From Sabethes cyaneus (taxonomy: Eukaryota > Arthropoda > Insecta > Diptera > Culicidae), in contig NC_071354.1 in assembly GCF_943734655.1 (NCBI RefSeq), positions 41,343,744 through 41,407,743 of the forward strand: 64,000 bases of DNA, in the 5' to 3' direction. Below are positions 23,101-34,850 of this stretch, piece after piece. Within the stretch, counting starts at the first letter, position 1; every line of letters starts with the position of its first letter. The position numbers and the translations under genes were made by a program. The notes beneath the pieces were generated by a model, which saw only the letters and a program-made list of their open reading frames with translations, was not told the origin of the DNA and searched no databases.

Positions 23101-23940
23101 ACAACGCCTACCAGAATAATCTGCAACGCCGCCTGAAGGCAAACCTTCAGAGTTTCTGGCGATACATGAATGAACAGCGTAAAGAATCAGGATTGCCCTC
23201 TACGATGTCCAATGGACAAATTGAAGCTGATTCAACCGTTGACATTAACGATTTATTCCGTTCTCACTTTAGCAATGTTTTCACTGACGAATATCTCAAA
23301 CCGCAGGATGTAGCTGTCGCCACTGAAAATGTTCTTCAACTTTCCGTTCCTGCGCTGCCGTTTGATGTCACCGCTGATATGGTCAGATCATGATGATCAG
23401 ATGTAAAAGAATTAAAATCCTCCATGGGATATGATCCTTCAATCATTTTGAAGCGCTGTATAGAGACACTTGCTAAACCTCTTACAACAGTGTTCAACCT
23501 ATCCTTGGCTACTGGCGTATTTCCAAACTACTGGAAACAATCATATGCTTTTCCTGTTTTTAAAAAAGATTGCAAGCGAATCGTCTCGAACTATCGGGGC
23601 ATAGCTGCATTAAGTGTCACGTCTAAATTGTTTGAACTGATAATTCTTCAAGAGCTTACTCAGCGATACAAACACTACATTTCGTCGGATCAACACGGAT
23701 TTATGCCCAAACGATCTACAACAACTAGTTTGACCTGTTTCACCTCGTTTGTAATACGCCAAATAGAGAAGGGTCATCAAGTAGACGCTATATACACTGA
23801 CCTATCCGCAGCATTTGATAAAATGAATCATCAAATCGCAATGGCTAAATTTGAACGACCTGGCCTGAATGAACATATGCTTCTCTGGCTTCAATCATAC
23901 CTTAGCGGACGAAGCATGTCTGTAAAAATCAGAGGGGTTG
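23101..23940 (+). mobile_element. CR1-like LINE fragment, copy A (linker and RT fingers/palm)
   Basis: Nearly continuous coding pieces read QNNLQRRLKANLQSFWRYMN ... DINDLFRSHFSNVF, then after a short break MGYDPSIILKRC ... PVFKKDCKRIVSNYRGIAAL ... QHGFMPKRSTTTSLTCF ... DAIYTDLSAAFDKMNH. The AFD motif carries the first catalytic Asp of the reverse transcriptase. The copy stops before the YADD motif, where it meets another repeat. It is closely related to the minus-strand copy at 31076-34125. Confidence 0.85.
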
Positions 23941-24005
23941 TGTACAAGACACGACCGCATATATAGGTGACGCAGGACTACGTAAGTCTCTTTGTAGTAA
24001 TAGTA
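23935..24005 (+). mobile_element. fragment of the TGACGTAGGACTA family
   Basis: GGTTGTGTACAAGACACGAC followed by GGTGACGCAGGACTACG resembles the outer flank and end of the copies at 41083-41115 and 57115-57150. Only the end is present. Confidence 0.5.
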
Positions 24006-24196
24006 GCATGTATTCATGCTTGTAGTCATTCGATTCTTCATGTATACATGCTATATGCAACATATATACATACTACATGCGTTGTATGTAAGATTTATCA
24101 AAGTAGTAACATTGCATACGTTCAATTCTCAAAAGATTGTGCATTTGAAAACAATTGTATAAAATCAAAAACAATACTTACTCACTTAGGTGGCTT

Positions 24197-24294
24197 CCCA
24201 AGCAACAATGTAAGTTTTATTGCACTCTTATGGCGGTTTTCAAGGTCAATTTTGGTCCTAAATGCCATCATAAGAGTGTAAATTGTTGCTTGGG
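24197..24294. mobile_element. 98-bp palindromic MITE (CCCAAGCAACAAT)
   Basis: The 13-bp ends CCCAAGCAACAAT and ATTGTTGCTTGGG are perfect inverted repeats. The interior continues the fold (CTCTTATGG against CCATCATAAGAG). A decayed copy lies at 50069-50170. Confidence 0.85.
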
Positions 24295-24409
24295 TTGCTT
24301 ACTTAGGTGGTACAGACATAAGCCTCTTATATAAATAGATAGAAATGAAACAAAAATGTTTCAAACACTGTGAACGAAAGTTAGTAGGCAACTATAAATA
24401 ATTTGAACT

Positions 24410-25610
24410 GTTCACTGTGCTATTTGCTGGTATCACCAAATTCTGCATACTTCGACGGTTTGATTATACCAATTTTTGGTACAGTTCGGCTGGGGCTTGA
24501 GAGGTTATTAGATATCTCATCAAAACACAGAAACGGTATACGGACAAACCTTGTAGAGGGAATCCCAACAGATTCTTTTGCAGATGGCTCACATGGTCAT
24601 ATCGGGTTAAACTATACATGAAACATGCCCAGCAATTCATTGCAGCACGAAGACGATCGAACGAGCTTTGCACTGAATGGACCATGGAAGACATCTCCGA
24701 ATAAAAAGCGCGGCAGGATCAGCGATTTGAATAGTTTCAGCTTAGTGTCTATTGGAGGACCAGAGAGGCAGGAGTATAAGGCTCTTAGCCTCGCAAAAAT
24801 TCTCGCACTCTGTTGGAATATCAAGCCGTCCCACTGAAGACCATTTTGAAATGTGTAACCTGGGTTGTTCACACTTTTTGACCATTGGATAATCTTTCCA
24901 TTTATCATGCACGATGTCGGTACGCCGACTTGTTACAAATAGCGCTTGGCGTTTAGCAGGATTGATTATGAGCCCGTTGCGTCGTGACCGTTCTGATACT
25001 CTTTCGAGACCCGGAATTACCATCCTGGTTATTTCTAGTAAGCAGGCACCATCCTACTAGCACAGTTGTTGTAAATCAGTTGTGGCAAGTCGTCCGATAT
25101 ACAGGTGAACATCATTAAAGTACATTTGGATAGAATAAAACTGGAGAACTGTCAGAAGAGCGTTTAGGTATGAGCAGAAAAGCATTGGTCCGAGAGCTGA
25201 GCCTTGGGGCACACCAGATGTCGACTCGGCACAGTTGGAGCAGCGATCACCACAGAACTCTTTTTTTCCCTGTGTATGTATGTATGTATGTATGTATGTA
25301 TGTGTACAGCTGTAAACATCCCTCGATGAAAAGGATGGAAGGTGAATGCCAAACACCTTTGAAAAATCTAGTAGCAGCAGAACTCCTACACCATTCTTGT
25401 CCATCATCGTTCCTAGATCATAATATACTCGTAGTACAGCAGTTTAAATGCTTTGACTTGCGCCCGAAAACCCGCCTGGAATTCGGTTAGATTGTTGCTT
25501 CCAATGCAGTGGCTCCTTTGCTGCTTGAGAAGTTTCTCGAAATATTTTGACATAGAATGCTGATAGGACGTACCTACATTCGTTAGATGGGGTTTGTTAT
25601 ATGTTTTGTG
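24410..25610 (-). mobile_element. decayed non-LTR retrotransposon (Jockey/LOA/R1 group)
   Basis: In 5' to 3' order on the minus strand the pieces are NLTEFQAGFRAQ, LLLLDFSKVF (first catalytic Asp), SGVPQGSALGPMLF, SIQMYFNDVHLYIG (YADD changed to YFND), LIINPAKRQALFVTS, and a C-terminal SLTRYDHVSHLQKNL. About 40 expected residues after DFSKVF are replaced by a (TATG)n microsatellite. The copy is dead. The clade is uncertain among the Jockey/LOA/R1 relatives. Confidence 0.75.
25269..25306. repeat. (GTAT)n microsatellite inside a LINE
   Basis: About eight GTAT units sit in the reverse transcriptase region of the dead LINE, replacing coding sequence between the DFSKVF and SGVPQGS motifs. Confidence 0.95.
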
Positions 25611-25759
25611 CATTTTTATGCTTTACACTGAGTTTAAGGCCAAATAAACATTGGTGTCTTTCCGAAACGGGCTGGAAGCCGAAGGGCCCACCGGGCCTTT
25701 CAGATTAGGGGCCCCATTCTGCAATATTCTCAAAATAGCAAATTTCTAACAAATTCAGT

Positions 25760-26125
25760 CTATTCCACCGCCGCCACAGATGTTCTGTAGGCAATATCTT
25801 TGTCATCGGCAGACAAATAGATTAGATTGGTTGAAGATTGTGTCCGCGTATTGATATCCGCTCGGTTTATAACGCCCTGTAGCACTATGCTGAATATTAT
25901 CATAAGAGATTGATTGAAAAAGCCCCTTCAAGACTCTAATGACCTGCAATCCACCCGAAATATGTATACAGTACTGCATACCACTCAACGTAGCTCATAT
26001 CAGTTTTATCAGCTTTATGGGAAAACCGTTCTCGTCCCTGATTCTCCATAGCTTTCTCTGGTCAATGGAATCATACGCAGCTTTGAAATCAATGAAAAAA
26101 TATGCGTGTAAACTCTGTATTTAGT
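25760..26125 (-). mobile_element. RTE-like reverse transcriptase fragment
   Basis: The minus strand reads FIDFKAAYDSID, LWRIRDENGFPIKLIKLI, SGMQYCIHISGG and a degraded ADTIFNQSNLF, all features of RTE-type reverse transcriptase. Stops and frame changes show it is decayed. It is a separate insertion from the LINE just below it. Confidence 0.7.
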
Positions 26126-26180
26126 CCGCCGCTGGAACACGAAATACAACAAATAAATTGTATAAAAAGGGCAATATTTA

Positions 26181-26235
26181 AGTGTTTAGACAAGCGTATT
26201 TCGATAACTACTTGTAACCTTCTTCAATTTGCATA
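26181..26235 (-). ncRNA. degenerate hammerhead-like motif (second site)
   Basis: On the minus strand TTGAAGAAGG is followed by a stem-like stretch (GGTTAC ... GTTATC) and then CGAAATACGCTTGTC. The order matches hammerhead cores (CUGANGA, stem II, GAAA, GUC). The first C is replaced by T, stem II is imperfect and no stem I is evident, so activity is unlikely. It may be a worn relative of the motif at 43814. Confidence 0.3.
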
Positions 26236-26305
26236 GTAAAGGAAAAGTTAAGCAAAGTCTAGATGCTACATTTCATTATCGAAGCTTGAATTTCTGTTTT
26301 CATAC

Positions 26306-26345
26306 GACAGACATCTCAGTCAGCTGTTAGAGTACAGGACAGTTG
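26306..26345 (-). mobile_element. short fragment of the ~200-bp SINE
   Basis: GACAGACATCTCAGTC and CTGTTAGAGTACAGGA match the tail of the SINEs at 6040-6070 and 53150-53175. The rest is absent. Confidence 0.45.
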
Positions 26346-28960
26346 ATTTTCGAATTTCATCTGTACGCACCCTTTATTTCTTTGCATTTTATAGTATCTT
26401 TCAAATCAAAGTAAAGTATCAAATCACAAGTCCAATCAGCATGAAAATTGGAATTGGAAAATTGGCTTTCATTTGAAATCAACTTCGTTCAAATAGAAAT
26501 AAGTTCTGTTTTGCTCCGATAAAACGTAACGAAAATAAAAGTTGCTTTAAATCGTGATATTACTGTGAAATTATTCCATCTAAATTAGTTTTATTTAGTC
26601 TCACGCTTATATTGATAATGTTAAATCAATATTTTTTAGCCTAGACAGTAAAAATTTTATTTCTCTTTTTTAATTTTTTGTTATTTTTCAATTTTGTCAT
26701 AAGATGTTTCAACTTTCAGCACGTTATACAAACTGCATTCCAAATTTTATTCCATTTTTAATTGCCAATATAATTTCATATGAATTTTTTTAGGTTTCTC
26801 CTATAATGTAAATTGGATGGAACTAATAATTACTGTCACGTAAATACAAGTGCTCAGTAAGTATCAATTTTTATCTAACCACCATTCACATAACCACAAA
26901 ATGACACATTCCTAGTCGATGCGTGAAGATCGATGGCAATAAATATTTTCCAGCCGATAAATTATGCTTCCGAATCCAATTGGTTTCGTTCGTAGCAAAA
27001 ACTGAGTTTCTCCAAACCTTCCCTAGCTATTTCAATCTGTCTTCATGTCCTAAGCTATAGCCAGGCCATCGTCAAATCATTCGATACGACGTTTCCAGAG
27101 GCATTCAACGCGTGAACCACAGCGGTATCGATAGGAAGCTGACCGCCGGCAATCGCAAACCCGTACCGCAAAATCCGTCATCCGTCACGCGCCGTTTGAT
27201 CGCGTTCGGCCAACTTGTGCGATGGAGGCTTTACGACGCGCCGGCCGCCCGACCGCCCGCCCATTGCAGCACGACGGCCGGCAGTACCTACCTACGGTTC
27301 ATACATATCGTTTTGCGGTTTCTCATTCGACATGGACCGTTTGTGCACCGGATGTCACTCGAAATTGACCGCAAAATTTCTATTCACTGCAATGACATAA
27401 TTGATAGATTGTCTTGTCCCGTAGCGTCCGGCTGTTGTCCCAGTGAGCTGCATCCGATCTGACAATAATGCAGTTGATACTTTTTCGGAAGGGTCCGTAC
27501 TGAGTGCAGAACACTTTTGTCTTCGTTTTAAGTTTTCCTCAATAATTGTGAAAATAACATAATTAAAAATTGTATATTGATGACCCTCTTTCGGGCAGTT
27601 TCTTAATATTTCCTCGGAGCTCTAAAACGTTGCCAAGCTTCAACACTGTCCAAACTTCAAGCAAACCACATCGGAACAAGTGACGTTTCCAGTTCGTTCA
27701 CGGGACGCCCCCGAACCGGTGCGGCACAGCTGCCACGGCGCTTGCACAGCCATCCAAAGTGCGTGGAATCGATTCCGAGAGTCTACAAGGAAACGAAATT
27801 ACCATTAGTTTCTCGTTCGGGCTAGTTCTGCCATTTACTCCTGGATGACAGGTCCCCTTTCGATACACTTAATTGCTAAACATTTATGCACTCCCCTGTG
27901 CGGTTGTCGGTCTTCGTGTTGGCAGAAATAGACACCCACCCTCAGCAGTGATGTGGCACACTGCCACACTGTGGTTCGCCGTGTTTTCCGTAGGGAGTCA
28001 ATGCAGAAGGGACTAGGCCTTGGCCTAGCGTCAAATTAAATAATTGATCGCCTACATAAATTTTTCACCGCACCATTGGATTGAGGATCGGAAAGAGAGG
28101 ATGCGAAAAAAAAAAAGAACGGATGTGAGTAATTTCCAATTTTACTTATTCCTAACAATAGACATTACCATTTTTTTTAAGCAACGAAGAAATTTTCTTC
28201 CCCTATTCAGGAATAGAAATAATTTTTTAGGGGTTTAGTGGCCACCACCATAAGGATGAGTGTTCAAACTCCTCCCGAAGGGAAATAGAATCAGTCATCA
28301 GATAATGCTCAAAATATATAGCATATTTACCACAACAGACTGAGGTTCGCAAAAATAGTTGTGATTTTTTTTCTCTTACCAATTTCATTACGGCTTTGAT
28401 GGTTCGTAAAAGTGCATTTACATCGGTTAGCCGAGAAGTAGAATTGCAAAACAAACCCAACCGCGCGCGCTCTTCGCTGGATAGAGCAAAAGCACGAAAT
28501 CATAAAATTCCGAACGCAATTGGATTGGTCCTCTAGGAGAATGGGCACAGATAACAAACACGCTCTGCCCCCTCTCTTCCCACCCCCTCTCGGCCACAGC
28601 TTAGGCGGGCTGCGGCGCGGAAAATGCGGTTCCTCGGCTTGGAAATGCACTTTAAGCTGATGCATTTTATCGGTTTATTACGGGTGCCGAAACCGCGCGC
28701 CGCAAACGAATTGTGTGCAATAAAATCACTCAGGAAACGAGCCGAAGTTCGGAAATGAAAACAAAAACGAAAAATATATTTATATATATCTTTTTACAAT
28801 CGCGGACTGCGGCGGTTGTTTTCGATTTTCTAAAAGTGATTGTTATGCTATTTTATGGTTCACTTAATAAATTCGGTAAAGAGCGCTTTTAGTGCAGTTC
28901 GAGTGGCGGCTGGGCAATAAAATGCTGTGAAAAAATACGTATTAAAATCTTTCAGCTCAA
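26346..28960. other. largely unique region, possible regulatory DNA
   Basis: No transposon ends are visible over most of this stretch, and the part at 27060-27470 and 27660-28000 is unusually G+C-rich for the window. The longest plus frame (27112-27462) starts at a non-ATG codon and has no domain. It may be intronic or intergenic control DNA of a gene outside the window. Nothing proves it. Confidence 0.4.
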
Positions 28961-29279
28961 CGAAAGTGGTCGGTAGGCAGCCGATCCATTTATGAAACTT
29001 CAATGATTTGGGAAAGCTATACCGCTTCTCAGGTGAAAGTGATATGAAGCATTACTGCTTAATAGCAAATAGCATTCTTTTGTAAGGAAAAATTGCACCA
29101 CATTCCAAATCGGTAATAACAAAATGTTTTTTTATGTCAGAAGGGTACTGGGTTAAAAGGCCACTGCGATTGTCTGAAGGATCGTCTTTTGTGGCTTGTG
29201 CCGATTGCCACCACACAAGCTACTATACCCGTACAGGACCATACCCGTTGATGAAGTTGAGTTAAAGAGAGCTGTTACC
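28961..29279. other. unannotated sequence before a LINE
   Basis: No gene is seen. The LINE coding remains begin at about 29282. Confidence 0.4.
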
Positions 29280-31075
29280 CTGTGCTCCAATTAGGTACAG
29301 CATGGTTAAGAAATGGACAAGACATCCGTTCGAAGTTGGATCCCACTTGGTTCGCTGTTCGATGCGATTCTTATGAAGACGCCGAGAAAATGCAACGTGC
29401 TGTAAGTGAAAAACGGACTGAAGAGTATGATATCGAGCTGCAAAGGGGATTAACTATATGCCCCACCGAACCATTCGATGCTGCACCACACTCAAGCGCA
29501 CCAACGCTTCAGAATACTACCGATATCAGTGGCATCTATATCTACTACCAGAATGTCAGAGGGCTCTGACCGAAGGTTGACGAGCTGTTTCCTCCGGTAT
29601 ATGACGCGTAGCTCGACATAGTGGTTTTGACCAAAATTTGGTTGGATGTTCAGTACAGTTAATCGCAACTGTTCGATAATGAATTCAATGTTTAAATAAT
29701 AACTGCTGAAAAAATCGCAAATCAGCAGTGACAGGAAAAACATGTGGAGGTGCTGGTGTGCTGATCAGTGTAACCAACAACTTCAGTTCTACAGCGTCTG
29801 ACATGGACAAGAGTATTGAACACTCACCCGCTATTGAAACACATGATTTGGACCCATCCACCGTTGCACTAATCAGCGTAACTAGTTTAGTCGGAAAAAC
29901 ATGTTCTAGCATTATTTGCCACAGTTCGTTTCATTTGACTGAATCGTACACCGCCTTAAAGTCCAAAAACAGATGAAGTATCTGCAAGTTGTACTCCCGG
30001 AACTTGTCTAGTAACTGACGCAGGGTAAACATCTGATCCGTCGTGGAGCGACCGTCACGAAAACCAGCTTGGTACTTGCCGACGAAGAACTCCGCTAACG
30101 TCAATTACATCTTTTAAAAATTGACGCTCATCACAGACCATTTATTTTAAAAGACGTTCACGATCTAATTGAGACGAATGTGCCAATCAACAGACGAATT
30201 GATTTACGAAATTATCTTCAGCCATGGTGGACGTCTCAACTAAGGCGCTGCAGAAATTGATTGCGAAAAGTTCGAAAACGCTTTCTAAAGTACAAGTCGG
30301 ATGAGAATGAGCAAGCTCTTAGAGGTTTGGAGCAGTAATATGAAGCTAAACGCAACTTAGCGTTTCGAAACTTCGTTCAAATCTTAGGAAAGACTGATCT
30401 CTTTTGTCTTTTTGCAGATTTTTCAAGAACCGCAGAAAGGGCAGTGAAGTTCCCAACGACGTTACATACTAGGATGTTAAAGCGCTCACTACAAAGGGCT
30501 CAGGAAATATCTTTGACAATTTTTCTCAGACGCACTACTGCACCTGGTTCAACTCATCAAGATGTAACTAGTAACTTGCAAACATTTAAGCTCCATCTAC
30601 CACCCGTGACACTATCAGAAAATGATGTATTACTTGCTCTCTCGGCAGTGGATTCCTCTAAGAGGTCAGGACCTGACAGACTACCTCCGATGTTCATCAA
30701 ACAACTCTCGCTGTGCCACTTTCAATTATCTTTCATCGGTCCATCACTAGCCAGAGTTACCCAACAGCATGGAAACTGGTATCTATTAGTATCGAAGAAC
30801 GCCACAACAGGTAGGTGCAATTTATTACGATTTCTCAAAGGCTTTTTACAAGGTGTCTAAAAAACTAGCAATTGAAAAAATGAAACGCAATACATGACTG
30901 ATCATATTGCATTTGTTAAATTACATGGAACCAAATCGCGCTGTTTCTGTATCCCCAGTGGAGTGTCTCAAGGTAGATTACTGAGACCATTAATTTTTGT
31001 TCTGTTTGTAAAAGACATTTGTGATTGCTTGGAATCGGAAAAATAACTGTTCGTAGATGATCTAAAAAATCCAAT
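29280..31075 (+). mobile_element. decayed LINE with ORF1 end, endonuclease and RT remains
   Basis: The first frame (29282-29569) gives an ORF1-like end (DPTWFAVRCDSYEDAEKMQR) running into IYIYYQNVRGL, the typical start of an endonuclease domain. GGAGVLISVTNN follows at 29745. After an inserted RTE piece come linker segments, LALSAVDSSKRSGPDRLPPMF (RT N-terminal side) and degraded GVSQGRLLRPLIF and LFVDDLK near 31050. Stops and gaps show it is dead. It ends where the minus-strand LINE tail begins. Confidence 0.75.
29825..30095 (-). mobile_element. RTE-like RT fragment inside another LINE
   Basis: An uninterrupted minus-strand stretch reads KYQAGFRDGRSTTDQMF, TLRQLLDKFREYNL, FLDFKAVYDSVKRNELW and FPTKLVTLISATVDG. 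These are standard RTE reverse transcriptase motifs with the first catalytic Asp in FLDFKAVYDS. It lies within the plus-strand LINE and lacks stops, so it is younger or better preserved than its host. Confidence 0.8.
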
Positions 31076-34000
31076 TATTTATTTATTTATTTAGTTATTT
31101 ATTTATTATTATTAAAGTCAACAGGTAAAACATCACCCCAATGACAGAGCTAACTACACAACTACAGATAAATTATACTACAAGCAAATATACAACAGAA
31201 ATCAAAATAAAACACGTCTAAAACTACATTTATTTGTTTCTCGCGATACATTAAAATTAAATACATAGTAACATGTGTTGAAAATACGAGACATACTACG
31301 TACTGGCTCATGTAAGCCATAATTTGTTCTTGCTGGAGTAACGTTGAGAAACGAATGAGATCGAAGACTACGGCGACGTCAATCAATATTACCCTGCAGA
31401 AGATCACCAATAAAACATGCTTTTGCCACATTTCGTCTCTCCTCTAGTAAATCCAAGTTGATGAGCATACAACGACTTTTATAGCTGGGTAGGTTCAATG
31501 GAGCCGTGCATCTAAGATGACGTAAAGCAAAGCGGATGAATTTTCGCTGAATAGCCTCGACGTGTTGAGTTTCATTTTGGTAGTACGGGGACCAGACGAC
31601 CGACGCATATTCCAGCACAGGTCGTACAATTGAGCAATATAATGTTTTTAGGCAACAGATATCCTTGATTTTTTTCGCAAAGCGAAATAAGAAGCCCAGT
31701 TGTGAAGAAGCTTTAGTCACTACGTATGAGATATGGTCCTTGAATGTTACTCTAGTGTCCAGCAGAATTCCCAAATCCTTAACTGTGGATTCACGGTGCA
31801 AACGTGCGCCTTCTAAGGCAAATGAAAAAGTGAGCATTTTCGGCCAAATGAGATTACCGAGCACTTAGATACATTTAGCGATAAATGATTGATTCAACAC
31901 CATTCAGCGAAGACTTCCAACTGTTTCTGCAGAAAGACTGTGTCTTGGGGCTCCTGTATCGTATGGTAAAGTTTCAAATCGGTAGCATCCGAGAGTTTCA
32001 GGAATTTTAAGATAAAGTTCACATCATTCATGTACAGCAGGAATAAAAACGGCCCTAGGTGGCTTCCTTGTGGAACACCAGAACAAGCAGGAAATGGCGA
32101 TGAAATGTGATCACTGATTTTTACAGATATGCTTCGTTCGCTAAGGTATGATTGAAGCCAGAGAAGCATATGTTCATTCATGTCAAGTCGTTCAAATTTA
32201 GCCATTGCGATTCGATGATTCATTTTATAAAATACTGCGGATAGGTCAGTGTATATAGCGTCTATTTGATGACCCTTCTCTATTTCGCGTATTACAAACG
32301 AGGTGAAACAGGTCAAGTTGGTTGTTGTAAATCGTTTGGGCATAAATCCGTGCCGATCCGACGAAATGTAGTGATTGTATCTCTGAGTAAGCTCTTGAAG
32401 AATTATCAGTACAAACAATTTAGACGTGGCACTTAATGCAGCTATGCCCCGATAGTTCGAGACGATTCGCTTGCAACATTTTTTAAAAACAGGAAAAACA
32501 TATGATTGTTTCCAGTAGTTTGGAAATACGCCAGTAGCCAAGGATAGGTTGAACACTATTGTAAGAGGTTTAGCAAGTGTCCCCATACAGCGCTTCAAAA
32601 TGATTGAACGGATACCGTCAGGACCATATCCCATGGAGGATTTTAATACTTTTCCACCTGATGTGACCATGTCAGCGGAGACAACAAACGGCAGCGCAGG
32701 AACGGAAAGTTGAGGAACATTTTCAGTCGCGACAGCTACATCCTGCGGTTCGAGATATTCGGCAGTGAAAACATTGCTAAAGTGAGAACGAAATAAATCG
32801 TCAATGTCAACGGTTGAATCAGCTTCAATATGTCCATTGGACTTTTAGGGTTTGCCTTCAGGCGGCGTTGCAGATTATTCTGGTAGGCGTTGTAGAGGCG
32901 GTCGTTGAGTTGCTTGTAATTAATGTTTGCAGCCACATATTGTATCCTCGTAGCGTCAGTACGGTACTTGCTATATTGTCTGATGGCTGCACGTTTTGCT
33001 GTTTTGAGGCATTTGAGATCAGCGTTTGTCCAGCCTAGTTGAGCCGGTACGTGTTTAGATTTTACAGGTACGAATTGGTGATAGCATACACAATGATGCT
33101 AGAAATCGTCGTCGCAGCGAGACTGGCATCATAATCACTAAGAACTTCGTCTCAATCAACAAGCACCGGAAAATCGTTCATGCCATTGAAATTAACCTTT
33201 CTGTAGTCATATGAGAGGCTTTCAGAAGCGTCCTGGAAGCGTTGTTGTGGGCTTATATTTAGCTGCGTCAGTATGGGAGGATGATGCTTACAGAATTTTA
33301 CTAGTGGTGCCGGAGCCTCCATGACCGTGCAGTCTACACATAATTCATCACTAACAAAGCACAGATCCAAAATACGATGATTCTCGTTTTCAATCGCGCA
33401 TATCTGTCTAAGTCCAGCGGTACTATATGTATCAAGTAGTATTTTTTTGCAGCTGTAGAGAACTGTAAGAATTACGCTGCCAAGAGATCGCGCTTGACAA
33501 GCGAGTGGTCGTGGGTTCGAATCTTAGTAGAGTCAAGCCATTCGATGTCAAGTGACTTTAGCATGGGTTTATTCTCAGGCCCCTCCATTTACCCTTCCTT
33601 CGTGCTGAATTCTATATTTATCCTCTGAAGCCTCTTGACAGTACAAATGTCCCTCCTATAGTTAAGTGTACTGGTCCGAGGTACGAATTAGTCCTCGCCA
33701 GGGACGGCTATAATATGGGATAGTGCTGGCAGCGAGGAATAAGTGGGTAAAGTAGATCAAGCTTTGAAGGAAGGGTAAACCCCAATACACGCAAGCACGC
33801 ATAAAAAATTCAATAAGCATATCGCTCACTCAATAGCGATTATAGCAAAAAGAAATGCAGTGCAGGTCATACAGCAAACACCCGGGCGATATTACAATAG
33901 ATCAACTATACTGGTCGCAGTAATGAGTACACACATGAAAAAAAAGAGATCGCGCTTAGGTTGAAATCACCAAAAACTATAATTTTATCTCTAGGCTCCA

Positions 34001-34125
34001 ATTGCGAAACTACCCAGTTGAGTGACTCGAGATGGCAATCGATTACATTATCGTCGTTAATCCGATCTGGAGGGATGTAAACTACACAAAGGTAGATAGC
34101 TGCGTCAACAATTATTAAGGTATTT
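31076..34125 (-). mobile_element. CR1-like LINE, copy B (endonuclease to 3' tail)
   Basis: On the minus strand, remains run from an endonuclease (LCVVYIPPDRI, then FGDFNLSAIS at about 33960, and LDLCFVSDELCVDCTV), through a linker, to a nearly complete reverse transcriptase (31894-32670): GYGPDGIRSIILKRC, VSNYRGIAALS, DAIYTDLSAVFYKMNH, SGVPQGSHLGPFLFLLYMND. YADD has become SDATD and AFDKMNH has become VFYKMNH, so it cannot be active. C-terminal segments (KDLGILLDTRVTFKDH) follow at 31379-31864, and an (AAATA)n tail lies at 31076-31115. It is split by a SINE at 33497-33959. Confidence 0.88.
33497..33959 (+). mobile_element. tRNA-derived SINE (second family) in the LINE endonuclease
   Basis: It begins near the tRNA-like GACAAGCGAGTGGTCGTGG with B-box GGGTTCGAATC. 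It continues with CAGGCCCCTCCATTTACCC and GGCAGCGAGGAATAAGTGGG, and ends in AAAAAAA. AGAGATCGCGCTT occurs on both sides (33484-33496 and 33947-33959), giving a 13-bp target duplication. Removing the insertion joins FGDFNLSAIS to the next endonuclease codons. A shortened relative lies at 37915-38060. Confidence 0.85.
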
Positions 34126-34850
34126 AAGACTTCACCCTACTTTTCCCTCCGCAAGACGTTTCGATCTAGGAGCATACGCCGCCGCAAAAAGCTGACGATA
34201 TACAAAACGCTAATAAGACCGGTAGTCCTCTACGGACTAAGGCAGTAACTTTGCTTACGGAAGACATGCGTGCACTTGCCGTTTTTGGATGAAAGGTGTT
34301 GCGGACTATTTTTGGCGGAGTACAAACGGAAAGCGGAGAGAGGCGTAGTTGTATGAATCACGAGCTACAGGCACTGCTTGGAGAGATTTCCATCCTACAC
34401 CTGGCGAAAGTTGGGAGACTACGGTGGGCCGGCCACGTCGCAAGGATGCCGGACGGTTGTGTAGTGAAATCCGTTCTCTTCAAGAACCCAACCAGCACCA
34501 GGAATAGAGGGGCTCAACGTGCTAAATGGCTCGACCAGGTTGAAGCCGACTTGCGTGTGTCGACACGCGCAACGAATTGGCGACGAGTAGCCCAGGACCG
34601 AGTACAATGGAGAGGAATTCTTGATACGACAAGAGCCACCCCGGCTCTCGGCTGAATAAGTAAGTAAGTAAGACTTCACCCTTCCATATCGACAGACTTC
34701 GCAACCAGTAATTAGAGTATCAGGACAATCACAAGACAAGTGCAACGATACTACTGACTCTCTAGCAGCACCGTTCAGCCGAGATACGAACATATGACGA
34801 CTGGCTTGTTAGACCAGCATCGTACTTTGAAGCTAGCTGGGCGGAATCTG
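34111..34850 (-). mobile_element. ~200-bp SINE split by an RTE 3' end
   Basis: The tail end (TTAAGACTTCACCCT) is at 34123-34138. The rest, with CGACAGACTTCGCAACC and the tRNA-like part (CTGGCTTGTTAGACCAG), is at 34670-34850. Between them lies an RTE insertion with its own target duplication. The SINE itself sits at the 5' boundary of the minus-strand LINE. Confidence 0.8.
34139..34669 (+). mobile_element. RTE-like LINE 3' end with 13-bp target duplication
   Basis: Coding remains read YKTLIRPVVLYG, LRTIFGGVQTESGE, MNHELQALLGEISIL, GRLRWAGHVARMPDG, RNRGAQRAKWLDQVE and ATNWRRVAQDRVQWR, i.e. the conserved RTE C-terminus. The element ends in TAAGTAAGTAAG, a microsatellite-like tail typical of RTE. 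AAGACTTCACCCT flanks it (34126-34138 and 34670-34682). Confidence 0.88.

Noticed and set aside
24061..24180. Possible small palindromic element around ATGTATACATGC
   Set aside because: The repeats of CATGTAT words are irregular and no boundaries or target duplication can be placed.
33520..33540. tRNA gene at a GGGTTCGAATC B-box
   Set aside because: There is no acceptor stem. It is the head of a SINE with a target duplication.
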